64,000 nucleotides of DNA from CAVROP01 sp050008495 (GTDB taxonomy: Bacteria > Acidobacteriota > Terriglobia > UBA7540): the NCBI GenBank assembly GCA_050008495.1, contig JBEKMN010000043.1:1-64000 (forward strand), read 5' to 3'. Within the stretch, counting starts at the first letter, position 1, and every line of letters starts with the position of its first letter. The position numbers were made by a program, and so were the translations under genes. Shown in pieces: positions 1 to 8,718 of the stretch. The notes under the pieces were generated by a model that saw only the letters and a program-made list of their open reading frames with translations, made no database searches and had not been told where the DNA came from.

Positions 1-43
1 CGGTCCCAGGCGTCGCTCTTGCAGATGGCGCATTGGGTGTGGA

Positions 44-991
44 TCATTGCGACCCGGCCGGATTGCTCCGAAACCATTCCGTGGTCCTCTCGATCCCCTC
101 AGCCAAGCCGATCTTTGGCGCCCATTTCAACACCCGCCTTACCTTGCTCGGATCAGCCACCCAGGTATCTGTGTCCCAGATGCGTGCCGCCATGCTTCCC
201 CAACGTACCTTGACTTTTGCCCCGGTCGCGCGCAGCACAGCATTCACTACATCTCGCAGCGTCGATTGCACGCCGGTCCCGATGTTGAAGGTCTCTCCGC
301 ATTGCAGGCTCAATTGACCGAGCTGCAGGCAGGCTTCCAAAACGTCGTCCACATGGATGAAGTCGCGCGCGGTGTCGGGCGAGACCATTTCCAGATCTTT
401 CCCTTCCAGGCATCGCCGAATGACGGTGGGAACCAGTCGCGAGGGGGCTTCATACGGGCCATAGACGGAGAATAGCCGGAATGTGTTGACGGGGCGGCGG
501 TCGGCCCGCGCCATGTGTTGGCACACGAGCGTTTGGGCGCACTTCGCCACGGCGTAATAACTGTTTGGCTCCGGCAGGTCTGTCTCGCGCATCGCGTGCA
601 ATTTGGCGCCGTACTCGGACGAACTGCCGGTGTTCACGAAGACCTTGTAGTTCACCTCTGCGCAGGCCTTCAGCAGGTTCCAGGTCCCGAATATGTCGGT
701 CAGAATAATCTGGTCTGCGTTGGTCTGGTCGGGATACGCTCCGTGCACGGCGAGATGGTAGACTACGCTCGGTTGGATGGCGAGCACGAGGTCGCGGAGG
801 CGCTCGGCAGCCGTGAGGTCACCCGTGTGCAGATGCACTTTTTGCTCGATGCCGCGCAGCCGCCACAAATCCGCGCCTTCGCGCACCAAGGCATGTACTT
901 CACATCCGATCCCGGCCAACTTCCGCACGAGTGACGCCCCGACAAAGCCGGTCGCTCCCGTCACCAAGAATCGCTGGTCCAGAAGATTCAT
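44..991 (-). CDS. NAD-dependent epimerase/dehydratase (nucleotide-sugar modifying SDR)
   Basis: This is an extended short-chain dehydrogenase of 315 aa, a normal length for NAD-dependent nucleotide-sugar epimerases and dehydratases. The N-terminal Rossmann motif GATGFVG lies at residues 12-18. The SSSEYG stretch at about 123-128 supplies the catalytic Ser/Thr, and YYAVAK at 145-150 carries the YxxxK pair (Y146, K150). The chosen ATG at 991 is preceded by a GAGGG Shine-Dalgarno. It lies 70 bp downstream of the FAD-dependent oxidoreductase on the same strand, so the two are probably one transcription unit. The pairing with a UDP-galactopyranose-mutase-like enzyme suggests a role in making activated sugars for surface polysaccharide. 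The exact substrate cannot be read from the sequence: UDP-glucose 4-epimerase, GDP-mannose dehydratase and related reactions are all possible. Confidence 0.85.
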   Translation of the reverse strand: MNLLDQRFLVTGATGFVGASLVRKLAGIGCEVHALVREGADLWRLRGIEQKVHLHTGDLTAAERLRDLVLAIQPSVVYHLAVHGAYPDQTNADQIILTDIFGTWNLLKACAEVNYKVFVNTGSSSEYGAKLHAMRETDLPEPNSYYAVAKCAQTLVCQHMARADRRPVNTFRLFSVYGPYEAPSRLVPTVIRRCLEGKDLEMVSPDTARDFIHVDDVLEACLQLGQLSLQCGETFNIGTGVQSTLRDVVNAVLRATGAKVKVRWGSMAARIWDTDTWVADPSKVRRVLKWAPKIGLAEGIERTTEWFRSNPAGSQ

Positions 992-1060
992 CTCACCCTC
1001 GTGCCGTATCCGTTGGCCGGTTCCGCGTGCCTAGGTCAAGGCCCTTCACCGGAAGACCTC

Positions 1061-2479
1061 TCATTTCTCCTCCTCTTGATAGTCAGGCTCGGTATTGATG
1101 GCCCATATGTCGTGGTGGGCTCCCAGGATATTGCGAGCCGCGCACAGGGCAGTCACCATGGAATGGTCCTGGTTGTTGTATTTGTGAAGCCCATTCCGGC
1201 CCACCAGTTGCAAATTGGAGAAATTGCTCCCAAGGTAATCGCGGATGCGACGCAACTGCCCGTCCCAGCCCGGATCGTACATCGGGTACGCCTTGGGCAT
1301 GCGCACCACCGTACCGTCCTGAATCTCATCCGGCTGCGCTAAGCCCAGCTTCACGACTTCACACCGCGCAAGCCCCAGCAGGTCTCCATCCGGGCTCGAC
1401 CACAGATCGTCATTCTCAAAAACGAAATACTCCATTCCCAAGCATGTTTTCCCTGCGTCGGGCACCATCGCCGGCGACCAGTTCTTGAAGTTCTGAATGC
1501 GACCCACTCTGACCCCGGCCTCATGAATATAAATCCAATTATCGGGGACGACATCCTTACGATTGATAATCAGGCTGACGATCAGAAAATCCCGGTAGCG
1601 GAGGCTATTCGCTGCCCGGCAGACTTCTTCCGGCGGAAGCGGGTCGAGGGCGTTGATCAATTCGCGAATCGGCATGGAGCTGATGACATCTGGTCCCGTA
1701 AAACTCTCTTCACCGTTTGCACCACGGGTAATCACGTGGGTCACCGCGCCCTTGTTGTGGCCAATGCGGACCACGCGCCGCTCGGTCAGGACCCGGGTCC
1801 CCGCTTGGGTCAAGCGTTCGGTGAGCGTTTCCCACATTTGTCCGGGTCCGCGCACGGGGTAGTGAAACCGGGTCATCAGAGTCTTTGCGGTCGATTTTTT
1901 CCTCGGCCGGAGAGCGTTTCGGACAGCCGCGACCAAAGAGAGACCCCGAATGCGCTGAGCGGCCCACTCCGCAGAAATGGAGGTGCAAGGTACGCCCCAG
2001 ACCTTCTCGGTGTAGGTCTTGAAAAAGATCTCGTAGAGACGGCGACCGAAGCGGTTGCAGACCCACTGCTCGAGGTTTTCCTCCCGGGGGATGGGCCGGA
2101 GTTGTGCACGGAGGTAGCTGGCGGCGATTCGGACGCTTTCAATCAACCCGAGCCCGAAGAGCGCGTTTTTCACTTCCAAGGGATAGGAAAAGAATTTCTT
2201 GCGGTAATAGATGCGGGAGAGACGTGGACGGAGCAGGAACTTGTCACCCAGGATCTCTGTCCAAATCTGGTTGACTTCGTCCCATTTGGTGAAGAAGCGG
2301 TGTCCGCCGATATCGAACAGGTAGCCTTTATAATTGACGGTGCGCGCGATGCCGCCCACCGTCGAGTCGGCCTCGAGCACCACCGCAGGAACTCCATGCT
2401 TGGACAGTTCGTAGGCCGCCGTCAACCCGGCGGGGCCTGCCCCGATGATGACCACGGACTTGTCCCTGCTGGGATTCAT
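1061..2479 (-). CDS. FAD-dependent oxidoreductase, UDP-galactopyranose mutase-like / amine-oxidase fold
   Basis: A 472-aa flavoprotein. The dinucleotide-binding motif IIGAGPAGLTAAYELSK is at the N-terminus (GAGPAG about residues 13-18), followed by the GGIARTV and FDIGGHRFFTK signatures typical of the HemY/UGM-like family often found in polysaccharide clusters. The frame is open further upstream, but the ATG at 2479 has a good GGGAG ribosome site about 6 nt away and puts the FAD motif at the usual position, so I chose it. It is the first gene of a probable two-gene unit with the downstream epimerase. The family includes UDP-galactopyranose mutases and uncharacterised oxidoreductases annotated as protoporphyrinogen-oxidase-like. 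I infer a sugar-nucleotide or polysaccharide role from the neighbour, not a haem role. Confidence 0.8.
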   Translation of the reverse strand: MNPSRDKSVVIIGAGPAGLTAAYELSKHGVPAVVLEADSTVGGIARTVNYKGYLFDIGGHRFFTKWDEVNQIWTEILGDKFLLRPRLSRIYYRKKFFSYPLEVKNALFGLGLIESVRIAASYLRAQLRPIPREENLEQWVCNRFGRRLYEIFFKTYTEKVWGVPCTSISAEWAAQRIRGLSLVAAVRNALRPRKKSTAKTLMTRFHYPVRGPGQMWETLTERLTQAGTRVLTERRVVRIGHNKGAVTHVITRGANGEESFTGPDVISSMPIRELINALDPLPPEEVCRAANSLRYRDFLIVSLIINRKDVVPDNWIYIHEAGVRVGRIQNFKNWSPAMVPDAGKTCLGMEYFVFENDDLWSSPDGDLLGLARCEVVKLGLAQPDEIQDGTVVRMPKAYPMYDPGWDGQLRRIRDYLGSNFSNLQLVGRNGLHKYNNQDHSMVTALCAARNILGAHHDIWAINTEPDYQEEEK

Positions 2480-3283
2480 CACGACTCCCGGCCACGTGGA
2501 TGGGCCGCCGGTTCTGATTGCCTGTTGCCTTCCGGCTTCATTTCGGCACAATTGCCCCTCGCCGGGGTGGGTGACTTTTCACAGGGGTACGGCGATGTCC
2601 TCGGAACGGCGATGGCGACCACCACCGCTGCAATAGAAGTGCAAGACTCAATAAGCAACATTGTCCCGCTTCGATACTGGACACTCGAAAAGAGAAATCC
2701 GGATGATCGAAAACCGAGTCCCCGATTCCCCGGCTCCAACTCGTGTATCTAAGTGTTCCACAGAACGCAGTTCGAGTGCCACAGAAGAAACTCTGGCCAC
2801 CCGCCGCGGCGGACTTCTTAATGTTCTCTGCCCCGCGGCAAAGACGGGGAACAAAGGTCCCTTGGAAAACGCCAAAGAATCGACCGGCCCTGTCATTCCG
2901 AGCCCAGCGAGGAATCCTAGCTCGTCTCTTTTCAAGGAGATAAATGCAGGTCCTGGGCGTGGCATAACAGCCTGGATTCTCTCAGGTTCAGAGCGCCTCC
3001 GTGTTCTCTGTATTGAGGCTCTGACGGTACAGAGGACGACGAGGAATCGCCAGACTCCAAAGGAAAACATGACCCGGGGGGGCGAGTGCCATAATGTCAT
3101 CTGGAAGCGGCAATTCTACCGCCCAGAGCAGTCACCTTTTGGTTTAAAGAGTCCTAGCCATCTGTCCACATTTGATGACACTCTAGACCCGGGCTGGACA
3201 CGCAACCACTCTCCCCGCCCCGCGTTTCGGCACAAATGGCATAAATCCTCGCGTCGCGCCTTAGGAAAATGCCACTAAGTCGT
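2480..3283. other. Intergenic region between polysaccharide genes and the Tad locus
   Basis: About 800 bp between divergent units. Both strands are open over long stretches, but none of the translations looks like a protein: they are Ser/Arg/Pro-rich, have no recognisable domain and lack a convincing ribosome site. A degenerate copy of the dispersed element found at 26715-26816 lies at about 2892-2920 (GTCATTCCGAGCCCAGCGAGG). No tRNA or structured RNA was recognised. Confidence 0.5.
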
Positions 3284-3300
3284 TTGGCACTTTATGTGCT
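3284..3300 (+). promoter_or_regulatory. Candidate sigma-54 promoter upstream of the first Flp pilin
   Basis: The sequence TTGGCACTTTATGTGCT has the invariant GG (3286-3287) and GC (3298-3299) separated by exactly 10 nt. Compared with the sigma-54 consensus TGGCACG-N4-TTGC it differs at the G after CAC and at the first T of TTGC. The inferred start would be near 3311, giving a leader of about 58 nt before the pilin ATG at 3369. Sigma-54 control is known for pilin genes in several bacteria. No activator gene is visible in the window. Confidence 0.4.
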
Positions 3301-3368
3301 CAAAGTGGGATGACGGTTGATCTATATCGCCGTAGCAACACTACCAAAAAATGGAGGGGAATAACCAA

Positions 3369-3533
3369 ATGAAGAATTTGCTGACGAGACTGTGGAAGGA
3401 AGAGGAAGGCCAGGACTTGACGGAATACGGTCTTCTCTTGTTGTTCATTGCACTGGTTTCCATCGCCGTCGTTACGGGCCTGGGATCCGTTGTACATAAC
3501 GTCTTCAGCAACGCGTCCTCCAGCTTGTCTTAA
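3369..3533 (+). CDS. flp: Flp/Fap-type (type IVb) pilin, copy 1
   Basis: A 54-aa class IVb prepilin and the probable major subunit of the Tad pilus. A short basic/acidic leader (MKNLLTRLWKEEEG) is followed by QDLTEYGLLLLFIALV. Cleavage after the Gly gives the Glu at +5 and Tyr at +6 that define Flp pilins, and then a hydrophobic helix. The processing enzyme is probably the prepilin peptidase encoded 1 kb downstream. I start at the ATG at 3369 because GGAGGGG lies about 9 nt upstream; an in-frame ATG at 3351 lies before that ribosome site. A candidate sigma-54 promoter and a stem-loop just after the gene suggest separate, strong expression. A near-identical second copy follows at 3961. Confidence 0.9.
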   Translation: MKNLLTRLWKEEEGQDLTEYGLLLLFIALVSIAVVTGLGSVVHNVFSNASSSLS

Positions 3534-3575
3534 TGCGCGAGGTGAGTGCTTTGCCGGCTCTCGCCAGCGTGTGAG

Positions 3576-3619
3576 TCCCTGGTCAGGATGAGGGGCTTTC
3601 CCCGCTCACAGGCCAGGGA
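3576..3619 (+). terminator. Stem-loop after flp copy 1; rest of the gap to 3960 otherwise empty
   Basis: An outer pair TCCCTGG (3576-3582) / CCAGGGA (3613-3619) encloses an inner GGGG-CTTT-CCCC hairpin (3592-3603). There is no T-run, so this may stabilise or attenuate the pilin mRNA rather than terminate it fully. The remaining sequence from 3620 to 3960 holds no gene or signal that I can support. Confidence 0.35.
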
Positions 3620-3960
3620 GAACCCCTGCGCAGTTCACATGCGGAAACAAAGGTGCGCGAACGAGGCACGCGCACCTGAGGTGATTGGTGTAAGTGCTCC
3701 CTCAGAGTGGTGCAGATCGTAGGTGCCTGTCCTGGTCGGGATCACAAACTACCAATTGAGAGTCGTGGCAGGAGGAAGCTATGGCGCTGCGGGAGAAGTA
3801 GTGCAGTTGCCGTAGTAAGGAGGGCGCATTCGAGGGGCAAGGGGGATGTCTGTCAACTAAGCAGCAGCCCACGTTGCCGGAGCTTCAGTTGTATCCAGAG
3901 GCTCCCTATTGCGCACTTTGGTTAGAGTAAGAAAATGACAATTCAAGGGGGAGGGGAGAA

Positions 3961-4125
3961 ATGAGAAAGGGACTTTTGCGCCTGTGGCGTGAAGAGGAAG
4001 GCCAGGATCTCACGGAATACGGTTTGCTGTTGTTGTTTATTGCAATGCTTTCCATCGCTGTGGTTCAGGGCCTCGGGTCAATTATTGAGAACGTGTTCAG
4101 CAACGCATCGACCAGCATCTCGTAA
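3961..4125 (+). CDS. flp: Flp/Fap-type (type IVb) pilin, copy 2
   Basis: A second 54-aa Flp prepilin, easy to miss because of its size. It reads MRKGLLRLWREEEGQDLTEY and then a Gly-Leu-rich hydrophobic helix, ending in VFSNASTSIS. The Gly/Gln cleavage site with Glu+5 and Tyr+6 is intact. It matches copy 1 at most positions; differences cluster in the leader and at the mid-helix/C-terminal positions (IAMLSIAVVQ versus IALVSIAVVT, IIENVFSNASTSIS versus VVHNVFSNASSSLS). A GGGGGAGGGG ribosome site precedes the ATG. It is followed by a rho-independent terminator, so it is probably transcribed separately from the assembly genes. Two pilins may give a mixed or switchable fibre. Confidence 0.9.
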   Translation: MRKGLLRLWREEEGQDLTEYGLLLLFIAMLSIAVVQGLGSIIENVFSNASTSIS

Positions 4126-4149
4126 CAGTCTGAACCTTGGCTCGCCTAG

Positions 4150-4188
4150 CCCGCCCTCGTCACCCCTGGCCGCGAGGCGGGTTTGTTT
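4150..4188 (+). terminator. Rho-independent terminator after flp copy 2
   Basis: CCCGCC plus TCG (4150-4159, one bulged C) pairs with CGA plus GGCGGG (4173-4181) and is followed directly by TTTGTTT (4182-4188). It separates the pilin transcript from the assembly genes that begin at about 4515. No gene or clear promoter was found between 4189 and 4508. Confidence 0.65.
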
Positions 4189-4514
4189 CCCTTGAGTGGC
4201 TGGCGAATACGGCGCCTTGAGCGCATAGAGCAGGGTGCCGGATGGAGCAGAGGCGTACACTTGCGCAAGAACGCTGAAACAGGTCGTTGCGCCGGTTGGG
4301 GGGATGGTTCAACAGCTCCATTTTCGCCAGCGCTTCGAGGGGCTCTTTGGAAGTCAGCGTTCCCGGAAGGAGTTTGACGGGAGCGTAATTTTGTGTCTTG
4401 AGAGATAACGGAAATTACATTGGCATTTCCTCAAACACGACGGAAAATCGCATGGCCCGAGTTCGTACCTTGCCCGGACGAGACGGAATCCCCACAGGCT
4501 AGCCAAGAGTGAAG

Positions 4515-5090
4515 ATGCATAGCGCCGCGTGGAACCTTTCCTTCACAGTTTTGCTCACAAGCATGGCTTTGTTGCTTGCCATGTTGGCCGGATGGCTGGA
4601 TTGGCGATCACGCCGCATTCCCAACTGGCTCACGGTTCCAGCCTTGGGTGGGGGCCTCGTGGCCAACACCGTGGCCTGGGGATGGCTGGGGACAAAAGCG
4701 GCGCTTGAGGGGGCGGGGTTGGGGCTCGCCCTGTTGTTACCTTTTGTGTTGTTGCGCGGCTTGGGTGCAGGTGATTGGAAGCTGATGGGAGCCCTGGGAG
4801 CGTGGGTCGGGCCAAGCCGCCTTGTCGTGGTGCTCCTGGGAACGGTGTTTATAGCGGGCGCGATGGCCATATTCCAGATGGTTCGTTATGGGCGAGTGAG
4901 GGAAACCCTCAAACACGTCGTCGTTCTCTTCGGAATCCTGGCCACGTTTGGCGTGTGGGGACAGCGCCAGAACCTCACACTCGACAATCCGGCGCTGATG
5001 AAGTTGCCTTTTGGTGTGGCCGCGGCGGCTTCCACGGTTCTATTCTTTGGCACGCTATCTGCTCTCACGATTCTTCACTCGTTGAGGTAA
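4515..5090 (+). CDS. tadV: Prepilin peptidase, A24 family (TadV/CpaA)
   Basis: A membrane aspartyl protease that removes the leader from Flp prepilins. At about 191 aa it has the short TadV/CpaA form without the N-methylase region. Both catalytic aspartates are visible: one in GWLDWRSRRIPN (D29) and the second in the GxGD-type motif GAGDWKLM (D87). Several hydrophobic segments follow. A GTG at 4509 in the same frame is an alternative start; neither has a strong ribosome site, and I prefer the ATG at 4515. It is the first of a run of Tad assembly genes in the same direction. Confidence 0.88.
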   Translation: MHSAAWNLSFTVLLTSMALLLAMLAGWLDWRSRRIPNWLTVPALGGGLVANTVAWGWLGTKAALEGAGLGLALLLPFVLLRGLGAGDWKLMGALGAWVGPSRLVVVLLGTVFIAGAMAIFQMVRYGRVRETLKHVVVLFGILATFGVWGQRQNLTLDNPALMKLPFGVAAAASTVLFFGTLSALTILHSLR

Positions 5091-5165
5091 AGCTGCGAAC
5101 CTCAAAATCGCAGGTTCGCCAAACAGACCGGAAAGAGGAAATTACAGACCACCGTCACAAGGTGA

Positions 5166-6023
5166 ATGATGGACCAGAAACGATTGTTTGTCGGATTATT
5201 AGTGGCTCTGGTTTTTGGCTTGGTGGCCGCACGCTACGTCTATGTTCAGCTTCGCAACGCGAGAATGGCTGCAGGCAAGGTGGCCGTGGTGACCGGCCGC
5301 ATTGTGGTGGCGGCAAAGCCTCTCGCCTTGGGCGAGCGTATGACCACCGCGGACTTACGCGAGATTCCCTGGCCTGACGCCTCGAGGCCCACGGGGTCAT
5401 TTGGGCGCGTCGAAGATTGCCTGGATCGCGCTTTGATCACGCCGGTAGTGGAAAACGAACTCATGCTTGAGGACAAATTGGCGCCCAAGGAGGCTGGGGG
5501 AGGTCTTTCGGTCGCAATACCCCAGGGCACTCGGGCCATTTCCGTGCGCGTGGATGACGTGGTTGCAGTGGCCGGCTTCGTCGTGCCGGGGACCATGGTG
5601 GATGTACTCGTGACCGGCAGTTCGTCGGGCGGCGATAGCGTTACACGCACCATTCTCCAGGACCTGCGGGTGCTGGCGGTGGGCCAGAAGTCGGAAGCCG
5701 ACCGGGAAGGCAAGCCGCAAACTTACACGGTGGTGACGTTGCTGGTGAACCCCGAAGAAGCGGAAAAGGTGACCATGGCGAGCACCGAGGGGAAGATCCA
5801 CTTGGCATTGCGCAACACCATCGACACCAAAGAAGTAAGCCCTCCGGCGGTGAGCCGCGCTAGCCTCTTCGCAGGTGCGCCACCCCCTCACCCCGAGGCG
5901 GCGCACAAGGTTCGCCCTCAGGCTCCTCCGGCACCCAAGCCTCCGGAGCCTTACGTCATTGACGTCATTCGCGGTGACAAAAAAGAGACACAGAGCTTTG
6001 CAGGTCAACAGGTACATCAATAG
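5166..6023 (+). CDS. cpaB: Flp pilus assembly protein CpaB/RcpC
   Basis: A 285-aa protein with one N-terminal membrane anchor (RLFVGLLVALVFGLVAARYVYVQL). A SAF-type domain follows at about residues 40-105 (VVAAKPLALGERMTTADLREI ... ENELMLEDKL), then the RcpC/CpaB domain with the typical PQGTRAISV and VDVLVT segments. The C-terminus is Pro/Ala-rich. CpaB is a periplasmic partner of the secretin in Tad machines. It sits 10 nt before the CpaC start, which supports co-translation. Tandem ATG codons at 5166 and 5169 make the exact start ambiguous by one residue. Confidence 0.88.
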   Translation: MMDQKRLFVGLLVALVFGLVAARYVYVQLRNARMAAGKVAVVTGRIVVAAKPLALGERMTTADLREIPWPDASRPTGSFGRVEDCLDRALITPVVENELMLEDKLAPKEAGGGLSVAIPQGTRAISVRVDDVVAVAGFVVPGTMVDVLVTGSSSGGDSVTRTILQDLRVLAVGQKSEADREGKPQTYTVVTLLVNPEEAEKVTMASTEGKIHLALRNTIDTKEVSPPAVSRASLFAGAPPPHPEAAHKVRPQAPPAPKPPEPYVIDVIRGDKKETQSFAGQQVHQ

Positions 6024-6033
6024 GCGGCGGCAC

Positions 6034-7485
6034 ATGAGAAGCGTGAAGACCAGCAAGGGACATTACGGATTATTCCTAGGCATTGCTTTGCCGATCATGT
6101 TGATAGGCGCGGTATTGCGGGCTCAGCAAGCTCCGCAGACCCCGCCGGCGCAGGCGCCACAGGCGCCCGGCGAAGCCGAGACTCTGCACGTATTGGTGGG
6201 ACGGTCGCTGGTGATAACCTCTCCGGCGCGTATCAAGCGCATCTCGGTGGCGGACCCTACCATTGTCGATGCCTTGGCGGTGAGTCCCAACCAGATTCTG
6301 CTTAACGGCAAGGCACCGGGGGCAGTCTCTCTGGTGTTGTGGGATGAGACCGGACAGAGCCAGGAATTCGATATCAACGTCGACCTCGACATTCGCGGTT
6401 TGGCCGATCAATTCCGCGAGGCCTTCCCCGACCAGCCCGTGAAATTGGAAGTTCAGAAGGACGTCGTGGTGCTCTCGGGACCGGTGTCTTCCAGGGCGGT
6501 GGCGGACAAGATGCTGGAGATGGCGAAAGTGGCGTCGTCCAAGGCGGTGAGCCTTCTTGCCGTCCCGCCTCCCGTTGCGCCTGGCGAGGTCCTCCTTCAG
6601 GTAAAGTTCGCGGAAGTGGACCGCTCCGCGCTGAGCCAACTGGGCGCCAACCTCTTGTTTCCGACCGGGAAGACCATAGGTCAGGTTGGCACGGGGCAGT
6701 TTGGCCCGGCGACGCTCTCTGGAGGGATCCTGCCCACGCCTGGGGCCGGCACCGCAGTTTCCACGTCTTCCGGCGCCACGACGTTCACCTCGGCTGGGTT
6801 CCAGTTGAGCAATCTGCTCAACATCTTCTTGTACAACCCGCAACTGAACATAGCCACCGTCATCGAGGCGCTTCAACAACGCAACCTGCTCGAGATTCTG
6901 GCAGAGCCGAACCTTCTGACCGAAAGCGGCAAGGAAGCGAGCTTTATATCCGGCGGAGAGTTCCCATTTCCGGTCGTCCAGGGTGGCGGCGCCGGGACCC
7001 TGCCGACTGTTACCATTCAGTTCAGGGAGTTCGGCGTGCGGCTTTATTTCACACCCATTCTGACGCCGGAAGGCACTATTCACCTCAAGGTGCGGCCGGA
7101 AGTGAGCTCGCTCGATTATTCCAATGCGCTTACAATCTCCGGCTTCACGATTCCGGCCCTCTCCACGCGGCGCGTAGAATCCGAAATGGAACTGCGCGAT
7201 GGGCAGAGTTTCGCCATCGCAGGGTTGGTGGACAATCGGGTGACCCAGATCGCGAGCAAGATCCCGGGTCTGGGGGACATCCCGATCCTGGGCAAATTCT
7301 TCCAGAGCCGCTCGCTTCAGAAGTCGCGCACCGAGCTGCTCGTCCTGGTCACGCCACGGATCGTCAAGCCGTTGCAGTCCAACCAGGTGCCGGCGCCTCC
7401 TTATTACCCCGTTCCGTTCATGGCGCCGATAACGGGGGAGAAACCCGCGTCGCCGGCAAGCGGGCAGATGACGCCGCGGAAGTAA
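6034..7485 (+). CDS. cpaC: Tad pilus secretin CpaC/RcpA
   Basis: The outer-membrane secretin of the Tad machine, 483 aa. The ATG at 6034 gives a signal peptide (YGLFLGIALPIMLIGAVLRAQ). A Pro/Ala/Gln-rich linker follows, then the pilus/secretin N-terminal domain (LHVLVGRSLVITSPARIKRI), a BON-like module (about residues 110-175) and the type II/III secretin core. The core includes EILAEPNLLTESGKEASFISGGEFPFPV and the ending VPGLGDIPILGKFF-type motif (here IPGLGDIPILGKFF), then ELLVLVTPRIVKP. The frame is open upstream through cpaB, but the extra sequence is non-protein-like. Gene order cpaB-cpaC-cpaE-cpaF is the standard one. Confidence 0.92.
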   Translation: MRSVKTSKGHYGLFLGIALPIMLIGAVLRAQQAPQTPPAQAPQAPGEAETLHVLVGRSLVITSPARIKRISVADPTIVDALAVSPNQILLNGKAPGAVSLVLWDETGQSQEFDINVDLDIRGLADQFREAFPDQPVKLEVQKDVVVLSGPVSSRAVADKMLEMAKVASSKAVSLLAVPPPVAPGEVLLQVKFAEVDRSALSQLGANLLFPTGKTIGQVGTGQFGPATLSGGILPTPGAGTAVSTSSGATTFTSAGFQLSNLLNIFLYNPQLNIATVIEALQQRNLLEILAEPNLLTESGKEASFISGGEFPFPVVQGGGAGTLPTVTIQFREFGVRLYFTPILTPEGTIHLKVRPEVSSLDYSNALTISGFTIPALSTRRVESEMELRDGQSFAIAGLVDNRVTQIASKIPGLGDIPILGKFFQSRSLQKSRTELLVLVTPRIVKPLQSNQVPAPPYYPVPFMAPITGEKPASPASGQMTPRK

Positions 7486-7526
7486 GGGGCGTTGCGAGCT
7501 TCGGAAGCTACTTCGAGGTATATGGG

Positions 7527-8711
7527 ATGTTGACAGCATCGGTCGCCAGCATCGTACCCAAGAATGGGAGTTACTTGCGTGCGTGCCTGGAACAAACCGG
7601 ATTGGTGAAGTCAATCGCCGAATGGGGGATCGACCCCGCGAAGCATCCGGTGCCGGGAGAAGTGGTGCCCGATGTGGTGATTATCGACCTCACACGGGAA
7701 ATGGAGCCCTGTTTCGAGTTCTCGGCTCACTTGCGTAAGCTGCGTCCGTCGGTGTGCCTGGTAGGTTATTCTCCCGTACAGAATCCCAGCCCCGGCTTGC
7801 TGATTCAAGCCATGCGCAGCGGCATGCAGGAGTTCCTGAGCCATCCCATTGAGGCGAGTTGGCTGCGCGAAATCCTGCAACGCTACATTCAGCAGCGCGG
7901 TCCGGAAGTGGCGCCGGAGGTGGTCGAGAAAGCGATCGTGGTGTTGGGCGGCAAGGGCGGGGTCGGAACGACTACCGTCGCGGTTAATCTGGCCGTTCAG
8001 CTTGCGGCCATTGCCGGGAAGCGCTCGCTTTTGATCGACCTTGCCCGCCCTCTGGGTCTCGTATCGCTTTTGCTGGATCTGCAACCGCGCTTCTCAATTC
8101 GTGCTGCCATCGAAAACCTGGAACGCCTGGACAGCTATCTCCTCGCCGGTCTTCTGACACGCCACAAGAGCGGCCTGGAAGTTCTGGGGGGGGTCACGGA
8201 TCCTGACGAGTGGCAGCATATTCCCGTTCCCGCACTGCCCAGGGTAGTGAATGTCGCCCAAAACTGTTGCGACTTCCTGGTCGTCGACATGGGCACGGTG
8301 TACTCCTCCGAGTGGAGTCCCATGTTACATCTCGCGCGCTCGGTGCTGGTGGTGACGCAGGCAGACGTCCCCGGCCTTTGGGCGCTGGAGCGGCACCTGT
8401 CCGCGTTGGCGTCTTACGGTCTCGATCCGGCGCGCATTCAGATCATCATCAATCGCTGGCACAAGCCGGATGAAGAGGCGTTGAAGGCTTTCGAGAAAAA
8501 GGCCAAGCGGTCGATTTTTGCGCGCATTCCCAACGACTTCCGTCGCGTCAGCATGGCAGTAAACCTGGGCGCGCCCTTGTCGTGGGACCACAATGATCCT
8601 CTGGTGTCGAGATTTCGCCAAATGGCCTGCCAGTTGGTTGGCGTCACTCTCCAGGCAGAGAAAAAAAGCGGTTCGATTTTCGACTTTCTTAGTTCCATTT
8701 CGGCGAGGTGA
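7527..8711 (+). CDS. cpaE: CpaE-like MinD/ParA-family ATPase of the Tad locus (TadZ/CpaE)
   Basis: A 394-aa protein. The N-terminal about 125 residues form a receiver-like domain (the region VVIIDLTREMEPCFEFSAHLRKL). A P-loop ATPase of the MinD/ArsA type follows, with the deviant Walker A KGGVGTTT at residues 143-150 and LLIDLARPLG where the A'/B motif is expected. In known Tad systems CpaE/TadZ localises the machine to the pole. A GAGG ribosome site lies about 9 nt upstream of the ATG at 7527. It is followed after 7 nt by cpaF. Confidence 0.88.
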   Translation: MLTASVASIVPKNGSYLRACLEQTGLVKSIAEWGIDPAKHPVPGEVVPDVVIIDLTREMEPCFEFSAHLRKLRPSVCLVGYSPVQNPSPGLLIQAMRSGMQEFLSHPIEASWLREILQRYIQQRGPEVAPEVVEKAIVVLGGKGGVGTTTVAVNLAVQLAAIAGKRSLLIDLARPLGLVSLLLDLQPRFSIRAAIENLERLDSYLLAGLLTRHKSGLEVLGGVTDPDEWQHIPVPALPRVVNVAQNCCDFLVVDMGTVYSSEWSPMLHLARSVLVVTQADVPGLWALERHLSALASYGLDPARIQIIINRWHKPDEEALKAFEKKAKRSIFARIPNDFRRVSMAVNLGAPLSWDHNDPLVSRFRQMACQLVGVTLQAEKKSGSIFDFLSSISAR

Positions 8712-8718
8712 ATGAGCT

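Noticed and set aside
1523..2752. 409-codon open frame on the plus strand opposite the FAD enzyme
   Set aside because: It is antisense to a recognised flavoprotein, and its translation has no family features.
2661..3278. 205-codon plus-strand frame before the first Flp pilin
   Set aside because: Low-complexity Ser/Arg/Pro sequence without domain or ribosome site; the opposite strand is equally open.
6076..7614. Long open frame of 512 codons on the minus strand opposite the secretin gene
   Set aside because: The plus strand encodes an unmistakable CpaC secretin; the minus translation is Arg/Gln/His-rich with no domain and follows from high GC.
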